NCBI RefSeq assembly: GCF_037042905.1
Contig: NC_087252.1
Location: 19,237,701 to 19,301,700 of the forward strand
Origin: Lytechinus pictus
Lineage: Eukaryota > Echinodermata > Echinoidea > Temnopleuroida > Toxopneustidae
Reading direction: 5' to 3'
DNA length: 64,000 bases
In this document: piece after piece, positions 23,701 through 33,250 of the stretch
How the letters are laid out: every line of letters begins with the position of its first letter
Numbering within the stretch: the first letter of the stretch is position 1
Position numbers and translations under genes: made by a program
Notes under the pieces: model-generated
Told to the model about the DNA's origin: nothing
Databases searched by the model: none
Seen by the model: the letters and a program-made list of their open reading frames with translations, nothing else

Positions 23701-26574
23701 AGCTACAGATGCTGCCTTAGCCCTTTCCCCAATCTCCTTCTTGCGTTGTTCCTCCACTTCCTTGAGAATGGCAATGAGGGCTTTTGTCTGGAGACGCCAA
23801 AAACCTTCACTGACAGCGACTCTTCGGCTGCTGTAGATCATAGTCAAGGCACGCATCGTTTTTGTGAAGCAACCAAACATGCAGTTGTCCAGCTCCTGAG
23901 AGAAACTGACGGAATCCTTCATAGACAATTCACCTTGGAATCCAGTAAATAACTCTACAGGAGCTATTGTATTTAGAGGAGGGACAGTATAGTTATTAGT
24001 CCGGAATATGAGGTCTTCAAGGGTGGGGAATAGAGGTACATCTTTCAGCTTGTGGCTATGACAACCCATCGGGATCTTATAGAGGACCTTCTCTGGTTCT
24101 TTGTAGTTCATCTTGTCTGACTCGTTGCATGGGCCCTGGAGATCAAAATAGAGCTTGTAAGCAACTTCCCTGGACAACTTCACAACAGCTGGATTCGTCA
24201 CCATGTCCTTGTTGAACTTTGACGGTTTGGCATAGTTAGGCATAGAAAAATTTGTTGGACCCTTCAACAGTTCATTCCTGATCGTATCTACGAGTTTGTT
24301 GGCATCAGGTAGATCCACCTTTATCCTTGAGATGTAAGCATGGGGAATCTTATTGGGCTCAAGGTAGGGGTCCTGCAAGGCTGCTACTGCTATTGTGCGA
24401 TTGGCAGATTTGAGGTCAGACCCTTGCCTCATCTCCTGCAAAATCTTGCTAACAGGGGCATTCCGGTTGATCGATCCGGTAGGGTAACGGTTTGTCTTGT
24501 AGGCTATGGAGCTCTTCGAGATTGGATGTGTGATTTTGCCGGTGGGGCGGTATACTGCTGAATGAAATGTCTTTTTGTGATGCTCTAAGGCGTCTCTTGT
24601 ATAGCAATCACGATCACACATAAGACAAACATAAGGAGTTCTTTGTGTCCTCACAACAGGGTATCCATCACGACTGAGGGCAGATTTGGTGACACCTTTA
24701 CTTGAAGAAGTACCTCCTTCACTCTGGACCACAATCGTGCGAGTGCTGTTTCCGCTGTTTGTTCCTGCTATCGACTTAACTTGGGCGCCAGATGGGGGCG
24801 TCTTTCCAGATGCTCCAGGAGGATGCTTCCGTCGCATCAGCTGCCGGAAGTAGTTGTGGATCTTTTGCTCATGCATGTCACGCTGGCACTCCAATATGAA
24901 GGACTGTCTGCACTGTGCACAGGGGAAGCTATGCGTCCGCAACCTGTGGATCTCATAATCGCACTGGCTGTACAGAGTGGAACTGTAATGACAGTGTGGA
25001 CAGCTGAAATGGGAACCGGGACGTTGTTTCATATGAACAGATGCATCTTCCATTTTAAAGAAAGCCTGGTGGCATCTCAGGCATTCTATCATCCACTTTT
25101 CTCCTGATGGCAGAGTAACATAGGTATTACCCATGCGAACTGTCGTCAGATAGACACGCCCTTCATCCTTTTTGTCACTTTCATCGGCACTGCTGTTACC
25201 ACCACTTTCGCTTTGCTTAACATCTGTTACTGCTTTCAACTGAAGGACCTTACCCTTTTTGGCTGGTGAATCAGAGATGCATATTATTTCTGGTTCTTCA
25301 CTTGTATTGTCTTTTGCTTTGACTATCTTTTCTTTTTTCTCCCCATCCTGTGCCTGCTCAGCAGTGGAATGTTCATTAGTATCACTTTTCGCAGTTTCAT
25401 TAGCATCACTTTTTGCAGTTTCATTAGCATCACTTTTCACGGTTTCATTAGCATCACTTTTCACGATTTCATTAGCATCACTCTTCCCAGATTCATTTGC
25501 ATCATTTTTAACAAGTTCATTTTCACCATTTTCCTTCGCATGTTTTTCAGATGATGGTTGTTTGGATTCACTACTGCCATTTTCATCACTGTTCACTTTG
25601 TCCGGTTCCACTTCTGACTTTGCAGCCTTTTCATTTAAACTGTTACTACCATCTTTTGTAAGGTCAACCGGTTCTGATTCCTCTTTCTTTTGTCCATTCT
25701 TTTCAGCATCTGCCTCCTGCTTCGCCCTAATCTCTGAGCGGGGCCTCATCCTCGCTAAAACCTCCTCCGGAATGTCAACACCATGTACCATCTGGACGTG
25801 GCTCATGAAGTTCTTCCGTAGCTTGAAGCAGATGCAGCAAGCCTCGCAACGGAACTTGGCCTGGCCGTGGAGACAGTGGAACTGCTGGGCAAACATGTTT
25901 GCAAAGTACATATCACAGGCTGTGCAATAGTAGCCCCAATTATACTTGACCTTCTCATTACTTATATTCGTCACCTTTGGCAGTTTGGATTGTTGTTTGT
26001 TCTGGAAAATAATAGCCTGTGACTGCTGCTGCTGCTGGAGTTGCCGCTCCTGCAGCTGTTGCATTTGCTGATGCTGCAGTAGCTGATGTTGCTGCTGTTG
26101 TTGCAGCAACTGCTTCTGTATTGCTCTCTGCACTTCTGCCTGATGTCCAGATCCAACTTTCTTGACTTCGGGGGTCAACGATTTTGGTGCCTTTTCTGGC
26201 TTTTCTGCTTTTTCGTTCTTCCTCGGTGTCTTGGGCTTGCGGCCTCTCCTAGCGGGACTTTTTTCCTCGATTGGAATAACGGGCTGTTTCGGATGAACAT
26301 TGGCTACATGATAGTCGAGCTTGCTCTTACGAGAGAAAGATGCACTGCACTCTTTGCAAGGGTACGACTCTGTCATCATGCCTCTCATTTCCATTCCAGA
26401 ACTCAGACGGCTCAGTCTCTTTTCCGTTAACGTCTTCGGTGTCCGTCGCTTGGGAGTTTCTTCCTCCTCCTCTTCCTCCTCCTCACCGTCATCCCCACTT
26501 TCATCTTTCGGCTTTTCTTTCTCCTCCTCTTCCTTGTTGTCTACCTCCATTACATTGTCTTCTTTTTCACTCAT
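18836..26574 (-). CDS. Large C2H2 zinc-finger nuclear protein (three coding exons, 1813 aa), unnamed
   Basis: Three long open stretches join through consensus splice sites with matching phases: 26574-23407 (phase 0), 22623-22251 (ends phase 1) and 20736-18836, giving 1813 residues. Visible in order: Glu-rich N terminus (about 14-39); finger at 73-94; poly-Q (157-185); fingers at 217-236 and 243-264; PVDLT at 302-306 (CtBP-like); SDANETxK-type repeats (357-401); IICI followed by SDSP at 430-437 (SUMO-interaction-like); fingers at 498-522, 525-548, 552-573 and 650-671; a finger-free, probably globular stretch about 735-945; an Ala-rich helix (955-969); an acidic/basic linker (exon 2); Gly/Asn-rich LNGGTF-type repeats (about 1218-1270); two related helical modules (1531-1593, 1624-1690); and basic runs at the end (KRKLKRKK, SSKKKK). 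This suggests a chromatin-associated DNA-binding factor, possibly a corepressor-recruiting one; that role is inference. I do not recognise the family. Confidence 0.85.
20870..21125. repeat. (GAT)n microsatellite in zinc-finger gene intron
   Basis: Imperfect GATGAT/AATGAT triplets. The poly-Asp and poly-Ile frames here are artefacts. Confidence 0.9.
21242..21458. mobile_element. Palindromic MITE (GTACCATGGTAC core arm)
   Basis: The left arm 21242-21303 with TGGTTTCAATTGTACCATGG is inverted at about 21400-21458. A related half-element with GGTTTCAATTGTACCATGG lies at 63175-63200 in a CFAP91 intron. Confidence 0.7.
21716..21834. mobile_element. Short palindromic MITE (GAGCATTTCATGAAG)
   Basis: GGAGCATTTCATGAAG at the left and CTTCATGAAACGCTCCCC at the right are inverted. 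The core CCAATCAGATGCAAGGATTTCAG links it to the tandem arrays at 2.3 and 15.4 kb. Confidence 0.7.
21865..22137 (-). mobile_element. tRNA(Glu)-derived SINE
   Basis: On the minus strand a tRNA-like head has GTGGTCTAGTGGTTACGAC (box A) and GTGGGTTCGAATCCCAG (box B). The anticodon-like loop CTTTCAA (TTC) points to tRNA-Glu. The body shares CTTCAGCAAGAAATTTACCC and CTCAACCCAGGTGAGGT with the copy at 60.6 kb. It lies in the last intron of the zinc-finger gene. Confidence 0.85.
22196..22280 (-). repeat. 40-bp tandem duplication spanning a 5' splice site
   Basis: On the minus strand the block ending ...CAGCACATCTTCCTCTG|GTAGGT is repeated 40 nt downstream as ...CAGCACATCATTTTCTG|GTATGT, so there are two usable GT donors (exon ends at 22251 and 22211). 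The copies match over about 36 of 40 bases. The first donor keeps the frame into the last exon. The second adds 13 codons plus TG, and the next exon starts with A, making TGA. Confidence 0.8.
22251..22623 (-). CDS. Zinc-finger gene, second coding exon (residues 1057-1181)
   Basis: The acceptor ...TTCAAAG ends at 22624 and the frame is open from the first base. The 124 codons are charged and of low complexity: an ALAKR-type start, long Glu/Lys/Asp runs, the basic cluster KKKKRK (a likely nuclear-localisation signal) and a Pro/Gly/Asn-rich end. The donor TCTG|GTAGGT leaves one base (g), which the next exon completes to a Glu codon. A second, duplicated donor lies 40 nt further on. Confidence 0.8.
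22624..23406 (-). other. Intron 2 (between coding exons 1 and 2) of the zinc-finger gene
   Basis: Bounded by AAGCAAG|GTGAGA and TTCAAAG|GCATC. AT-rich; I see no repeat or second gene in it. Confidence 0.7.
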
Positions 26575-26597
26575 ATTTGCTGGATTAGTGTTATCAC
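23407..26597 (-). CDS. Zinc-finger gene, first coding exon (residues 1-1056)
   Basis: The acceptor TTTATCTTTTCAG ends at 26598. The ATG at 26574-26572 follows 23 bases of leader and has A at -3. The exon ends AAGCAAG|GTGAGA, with its last base at 23407, after exactly 1056 codons. It carries all seven C2H2-type fingers. Finger 2 has only two residues between its histidines (H233, H236) and finger 4 has a stretched His spacing (H514, H522), so these two may be degenerate. The reading frame stays open for 31 codons past the donor, but that tail is intron. Confidence 0.88.
25372..25506 (-). repeat. 24-bp coding minisatellite (SDANETxK octapeptide, about 5.5 units)
   Basis: Inside the first coding exon of the zinc-finger gene, residues 357-401 read as successive octapeptides: NDANESGK, SDANEIVK, SDANETVK, SDANETAK, SDANETAK, SDTNE. 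The DNA unit on the plus strand is about TTCATTAGCATCACTTTT. Array length should vary between alleles by whole octapeptides. Confidence 0.85.
26020..26106 (-). repeat. Poly-glutamine / Gln-rich tract
   Basis: Residues about 157-185 of the zinc-finger protein are mostly Gln with Leu, His and Met, encoded by mixed CAG/CAA (plus strand CTG/TTG) codons. Typical of a flexible or coiled activation or oligomerisation segment. Confidence 0.8.
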
Positions 26598-27500
26598 CTG
26601 AAAAGATAAATAAAAGAGCAAAAATTAGTTTTACAAGTATTCAAGACTTACAAGTTTTTGCACTTCGTTGCTGCTCTAATCTAAATTTTCTTTTTCAGGG
26701 AAAATTTTGCTTATCAAATTTTATTAGCATTTTTTGGTCATAAAAGAAAAGGTCTGTATAGTCTAAGTTCTGTACATTCTGCTACAAAAAAAAAGAAGTT
26801 TTATGCACATGTGTGTAGCAGTCCTTAATAATAATTTTTTTTTCGGTTTTAACAAGGGTTGCCTTGTTTGGACAGAGATGAGGGTAGGGAAGTAATTGCT
26901 GAAGAAAGAACCATATTGTCTGAAGAAGCCTACAGAAACAAAGTACAAATAATTTTTTCTTGGCCTCATCTATATAGATGTTCAATTCCTCGAAAAATGA
27001 ATTAATTATGCAAGTTTATGCATACGCCTTAAGGGCGCTTTCCAGCAAAGGCGGATATTTTCCAAAATCTTTTATTGGCTCTATTTCAAATTTGGATCAC
27101 AATTTTCGAGTAAAAATCACATGGAAGTTCATAAATACAAAGGGGTATCATAATCAGCCAAGTCTGTAATCAGCCTCAAACACGCGTATAGAATCCGAAC
27201 CATACAAAAATTATTTATATGCCAAAATTTTGGGAATAATATAATTATGGGGAAAGCTGCTCACATATCAGGACATATGAAAACACAAATTAAAAAAACT
27301 TTTAAAAATAATCGTTCTCATTCTCGTTCTCTCATGGATTTTCATCAAAACTTCAATATTTTTCTATTGTTTAGAACTGCTTTTGGAGAAGTCAAAGCAA
27401 ACCTGCCTGTTTAAAGGTAAAAGATAGTAGTTACAGCAAACTATTATTTCATGAGAAAGTCAAGGTTAATTGTCACCATACTATATATATCTACTGGTAC
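26598..27500. other. Non-coding, probable 5' intron of the zinc-finger gene
   Basis: AT-rich, no supported ORF. Begins with the acceptor tract of the first coding exon. Confidence 0.45.
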
Positions 27501-27503
27501 ATT

Positions 27504-27965
27504 TAAAGGGATGGTCCGGGCTGAAAACATTTATAATATATCTTAATACATAGAGTAGAATTCACTGAGCAAAATGCTGAAAATTTAATCAAAATCAGAT
27601 AACAAATAATAAAGTTATTGAAGTTTAAAGTTTAGCAATATTTTGTGAAAACAGTCGTCATGAATATTCATTAGGTGGGCTGATGATGTCACATCTCCAC
27701 ATTCCGTTTTCTTATGTTATTACATAAAATCACATTTTTGTCATTATTTAATACTTGTGTGAATAATATGTGTCCCTTATAATGAAATAAGTTGCAGCAA
27801 TAGATATCTAATGCACTAAATCAGTTGTCAATCCAATTTTTCTAGTTCTTGGAGGAAAAAATTTGAATAAACCTAATTTCATATATAATAAAATACAAAA
27901 GAACAAGTGAATTCTACTCTGTTTAGTATTAAGCTATACATACTTTCAGCCCAACCATCCCTTTC
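27504..27965. mobile_element. 460-bp palindromic MITE (AAAGGGATGGTCCGGGCTGA)
   Basis: The left end AAAGGGATGGTCCGGGCTGA is complementary to the right end TTTCAGCCCAACCATCCCTTT. The inner arms share CTTAATAC..AGAGTAGAATTCACT. The interior has CATGAATATTCATTAGGTG and GATGATGTCACATC. Confidence 0.8.
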
Positions 27966-28079
27966 ATGTAAGATCTTTGTAAAATCGTGAAATTTCAGAT
28001 CAAAACCGATAATTCTGATGACCACTAACACAGAAAAGCATATGTGGGACAGTGTATTAATATTGCTTGGAAAAATATG

Positions 28080-29060
28080 CGACATTTTATGGAATTCTCC
28101 CGGCCCCCCACTCGGGGTGGGAGGGACCGCATGCATGTTCCCAAAAAGAAAATGTCCGGTAAAGGGGTACTTTTTCGCGGGACAAGTCCGGCCCGTGAAT
28201 TGTAAAAAAAAAGGGGGTGTATTTGACTTTTCACCCGGAGATTTCTTCAAAAAAAGGGGGGGGGGGGGGTTTCTCTCTCTTTGGATTCCTGAGAAATTTA
28301 AAAAAGGGGGCTATGAAATAAAATATCTTGAATATCATAGAAAAATTGATCAAATTCCTTAAATTTCTGCTACTTTTGAAAGCTTATTCTGGATTATCTC
28401 ATTTTGAAAAGTAAAAAAATAGTCCCCCACGATCGACTCGATAGTACGGACTTCTCGAAATCTGCAAGAGAGATAACAACCCTGGGTATTGATGTGATCC
28501 AATTGGGATTCTGTTTACAAGTGATCACGTAAAGTGACAAGAGTTGAAACTGCTATTCACAGGACTTACATTAACAAAGATTTATGTCATGAGATTTTCA
28601 CTTTTTTTGTGTTTCTTATGACTGCATTGAGTCCTGAGATCTCGTTTTGAACATCAAAAAATCTTTCTTAAGGTATAGATCTAGAGGGTTCTCACAAGCA
28701 GCCATATTAGAGGACAAACAATAAAAACCTAGCCTGTGCATCACACTATTAAAGAAAGGTAATTGTTTTCATGGTTTTGCTTTTGTTTTGTCCTCCATCA
28801 TGACATCATGGAATCTCAATTGTAATGACAGGCTTCCCTGAGATGAAAGGGAGGGGGGGGGAGGTTGTCTGTCCTGAGATAGGGGGTTGGACTGAGAGCT
28901 CACCTGAGATTGGGGGTACGTATGAGCAGCGTTCCGGTTTTAGGGGGGTCTCAAAGGCAGCAAAAGCTCGCAAAAGGGGGGTTCAGACATTTTCAAAGGG
29001 AGGGATCAAGCATACGCGCGTACCCTTAAATAACACTGAGTGGGGGGGCTGGGGGAATTC
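28080..29060. repeat. G-rich repeat debris
   Basis: Poly-G/A-rich blocks at 28090-28320 and 28840-29060 (GAGATxGGGGGT recurring) resemble degraded mobile-element ends. Frames here are low-complexity artefacts. Confidence 0.4.
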
Positions 29061-29199
29061 TGTGCCTATTTCGCTCATTTCTCAGCAATTATGCATTTTC
29101 TTCCAGAGCCACTTGGCACATACCTGTACAAGCATTTTGGTGGTTATTGAATTCTGATCGAACTCATTTCCAGATCGTTACCACAACTGGTATTTATCT

Positions 29200-30660
29200 T
29201 TAAAGTTGAATTAAGAAGGGGGTGAGTTTCCATAAATATAGGTTCTACATACAATATATAGTATATATAAGTTGTTCAAACACATAGCATGTCACAATAA
29301 TCCTCTGCCTTCTCGATATTTTGCTTTGAAAGTCTATGAAATTAGCCACCTGTCAGAGCCCGAGAGACGAGTGTACAGAAAAGTCACTCGGAGTGTGACG
29401 TCACCGGGGGGAATTTAGTATAAGAGGTGCCTGAATGTCATACAGAAATGCTATGCAGAGAGAGAAAGATATTTTACAATTTTTTTTCAAAGCAACTCAA
29501 ATCAAACAAATAGGACTGATATGTACAAATCTTTACTTTCCCTGTATAAAAAACAGTATGAATAACCACCATGAACTCTTCAATCATGATGTAAGATAGC
29601 AAACAGTGAGTTATTGAATGATATTTTCACAATTTCTCATTTATTTTATCACGATGTTCAATCAAGTGAGTAGCTGGAAAGTAATTCCGGCGGCTAGCTC
29701 AGCGCGCGCTGAACGCATAATACTAGTACACACAACACCCAGGCATTGAGTGTACTGTTATGGTCTGGTATGTCGACCTAGTTCATGGCCGTGCAGCGAT
29801 CCCCTGGTGTTTTTTCTTCTTTTCTTTTGTCTTTGACTCCACTTTTATATCCTCTGGATCATTTCCACTCATAGCTCATTCCACAGAACAATCTTGAACC
29901 AAACGTATAGTATTCTTTCTCGGCCTTCTGAGTTGTTTTCTATATTTAATTACGCTAGGGGTCACCGTCACACATACAAACGCATTCGGAAGTGAGTCGA
30001 AGACAGAAAGATATATAGTAATTAGTATACATCTCTATGGTTGAAGACAACAAGAACGGTACGGTAGCTCGACAGCTAGCTGCGCCGGAGCGGGCGGCCG
30101 GTCGGCACAAAGCAATTCCGCAACCAACTGTGTTTTTTTGCAAGAGCCGCGTCACACGCGGATAAATATGTCATAATAACACGTCTGCTACGTTATCGAC
30201 TGGTGAGAAGATCTCGATCAAATTTCATATTATTCACCTTGAAATTATTCCTTTAGGGTCTATGGTATCATTCTGAGGGAATTCACATATTTGGAATAAT
30301 AGTACGGCCACAAATATTTTAATCATTTCCTCTTTGCAAGTTCTATGGCTCGCAGATACAACTTCAACTGCAGTTATTCCATATGAAGGAGTACGTGCAT
30401 AGTACACAAAACGGCACTGCCTTGTTTACTACACCGGGACCGAATACCCCCCGGTGACGTCACACTCAAAGAACACCCGTCTCGGTAGGCATTGCAGGAG
30501 CGAACTCAGGGAAAATGGGTAGGGATAAATCGTTCAAATTCACTATTTTGAAAAAAGAAAATGGGGGGTCGAATCACCTATTAGTGTTTTGGGGGGTTGT
30601 AAGGTTGCTATTAATGTAAATATCTCAATATTTGGAATCGTCTTCTTAATTCAACTTTAA
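29200..30660. mobile_element. 1.46-kb inverted-repeat element with GC-rich core
   Basis: A perfect 19-bp inverted repeat lies at the ends (29200-29218 and 30642-30660, TTAAAGTTGAATTAAGAAG). A second inverted repeat, GAGTGTGACGTCACCGGGGGG, lies at 29391-29411 and 30447-30467. The core around 29690-30180 is rich in CpG (CAGCGCGCGCTGAACGC, GCCGGAGCGGGCGGCCGG). No transposase frame. Confidence 0.65.
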
Positions 30661-30794
30661 GTATGGGACATTCTCTTTTAAATACACTATGAAATCCAAA
30701 ATTATGGGTACCTCTTTTTAAAATAATATTTTACATAATTATGTCACAACATACATGTGCATCAAAGCTTAATAGGATTTTTGAAAATTTAATG

Positions 30795-30902
30795 TTAAAG
30801 TGGTACTCCAGACTGGAAATTTTCATGTTTTGTTTGTCTTTTTTTTCTTTATCTGTTCAAAATTTCAAATCATGTTACTCTCAGCCTGGATTACCCCTTT
30901 AA
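30795..30902. mobile_element. Short MITE (TTAAAGTGGTACTCCAG)
   Basis: The left end TTAAAGTGGTACTCCAGACT and right end CAGCCTGGATTACCCCTTTAA are imperfectly inverted, about 108 bp in all. Confidence 0.55.
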
Positions 30903-31052
30903 CTATTAAAATTAGAAGTCTTTTTTTCAAAAACAGAAAATAACTGACCCTTGGTTTTGCCTAGTGACATGAAATTATATTCACCCATTGACACTTGAAA
31001 CTTACAGTTTCTTGAAAATTCAAAACCTTTCTCTGTAATTTATATCTCAGTA

Positions 31053-31632
31053 GGGTTAAAGGAGAATGAAACTCTTGGAGCAAGTTAGCTTTTGTGAAAG
31101 CAGAAAAATCAAAGAATAAGATCAACAAAAGTTTGAGTAAAATAGGACTACCAATAGAAGAGTTATGAGCATTTGAATGTCGAGATCACTAATGCTATGG
31201 AGATCCTCCCATTGGCAATGCGACCAACATCTATGATGTCACAGATGAACAACTCTCCCCTTTTGGACACTGAAAATATACCCCAAAACATTTCTTTTTG
31301 CTCATTCTAATCATGACAGACGATTCATCAATGATATAATGTTGTGAAACCTCTGTACTTGTCCTCTCATAAAGAGAACACCTCACCTTGTGATATACTC
31401 TGTAAAAGTGAGAATATAAGTGAAATAAGTACTAAAGTAATGAGACATCACAGATCTTGGTCACATTGCCAATGGGAGGATCTACATGGCATTAGTGATC
31501 TCAATATTCAAATGCTCATAACTTTCTAATTATTCATTCAATCTTCCTCAAACTTTCAACAATATGTTTCTTTGATTTTTCTCTTTGATACGGATTCAGC
31601 TGGTTTCAAGGGTTTCATTCTCCTTTAAAGTT
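31053..31632. mobile_element. 575-bp long-palindrome MITE (TTAAAGGAGAATGAAAC)
   Basis: Ends TTAAAGGAGAATGAAAC / GTTTCATTCTCCTTTAAAG (one base differs). Inner arms 31147-31226 and 31460-31524 are inverted (CACTAATGC.ATG...GATC.TCCCATTGGCAATG). Non-autonomous. Confidence 0.75.
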
Positions 31633-33057
31633 AATTGATTCTACATAACCTTTGGCCTGGATCTTGAGGACTGAAACTCATGATCAACACTCGATTAAAT
31701 CCACTTTAATGAAAAAGGTTGACATACGTTGAACATGTCAGTTTATTGAACAGAGGAAAACATAGAATTTTGGATTCCCTATGGATTTTTTTCAAGACAG
31801 TGAGGAACTAAATAAAAGAAAATTGATTATTCATTGAAACAGCAAATATTGTTCAAGCATACCTGTAAGAAATATCTTGAGTCACATGTGCAAAAGTAAA
31901 ATAATCTCACTTGAAATTTAAGTAATTTAGGGTATCAAAAATCCCCAAATATATAATTCATGCATAAACGTACGACAACTAACTTGAACTTGAGCAAAAA
32001 ACTGCAACATCAAAATTGATGCATAAGAACGACAATAAACTTTTTTTTATACTAATTTAGTGCAAATACACCCATAATTGTAATTCATGCATACGATTGA
32101 CAACTGAATTCCTATGACTATGTAAAAGTAATAGGCCCGAGGCTAGTACTACTACACTACATGTACATGTACTATGATGTAGTCTAGAGAGCTGCCACCC
32201 CCCCCCCCCCCATCCCCGCTAATCAACCAAACTCATATGGGTTTTCATATATGTAGATCTGTGGCAGTATGGGGGTCTACCTGCAACTTTAGTCTGGAAA
32301 ATTACAATTGAAAATTAAACTGAACATCTAAATCTTGACTTGAGAAAAAGTAAGCAGGATAAAGTGGGACAAAGGAACCTCAGTACCCCCCTCAGCCTCA
32401 CGCCATGTTGGAAATCTAATTGATTGGACACAACCATTGTCATTTCAGGGGTGAATCCCCCTCATTAATAAAATATTGAATAAAAATGTGAATAAATGAA
32501 ATCGAACAGAACATAACACAATTTGTATTTCTCTATTTTATGAAGAATTAAATAATGCAAGACTATCTGTAGGAAATTTATGGATTATAAATAACACAGC
32601 GAAATTTTATTCATACAATAATACAACTTTAAAGCTAAAGTTTCCCTCTTCACCCCTATTTTCAGCTTAACAATGGAATGGTCCAAATTATCTTCACTGA
32701 AACTAAATCTCTTATTCCACAAAATTACGGCCAATTTTGGCAGGATTATGTGCAAATTTATCCCATCACCAAACTACAATGCATATATCATATGTCTGTT
32801 TACTGGAAATTCAACAAATTTTACAAAATTTAAACTAGTATCGTATCAAAGTTCAAATATTGCGCCGGGCGACAGACACTCATTCATGCAACATAGTCTC
32901 CATTCGTTTCCACGTATAACGTGTATAATAGGCGCACAAACGGAGACTACGTCTACGACCCATCGAAAAGTGTTAACGCACCTCCCCCAAAATGAAGACA
33001 AAATATCACTGTATGAAGAAATAAATACACATATTCGATGACAGAGAGAATATTTAC
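31633..33057. other. Non-coding, no clear element
   Basis: AT-rich with a poly-C run at 32198. The ORF at 32673-33041 has no signature. A small inverted pair (AGTCTCC / GGAGACT) near 32897-32946 is minor. Confidence 0.4.
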
Positions 33058-33250
33058 CTTCTATCGAGTACCATCGTGAATTTTATTTGCAGCAATAGAC
33101 GTTTATTCCGATGTAATGGTAGTTAACATATGACCGGTTGTACTCCTTTCCTTCGCAGGATGGCGCGGTATACAACAACAGCATACAGTTTTTCCTCCTT
33201 TTCTCTCTCTCTCGCTTGCTCTTCACAACACAAAATGGCCGTATATCGCA
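33058..33250 (-). promoter_or_regulatory. Possible 5' UTR exon / promoter of the zinc-finger gene
   Basis: Reading the minus strand, a pyrimidine/GA-rich stretch with a YY1-like CGGCCATTTTG leads to a strong donor GATAGAAG|GTAAAT with its last exon base at 33058. Spliced to the acceptor at 26598 it would give a leader with a 6-codon upstream ORF (ATGGTACTCGATAGAAG plus GTGA). This is position-based inference: no transcript is visible, and other first exons are possible in the 6.5 kb between. Confidence 0.3.

Noticed and set aside
32673-33041. 122-codon plus-strand frame
   Set aside because: Low-signature composition with no family resemblance; probably chance.
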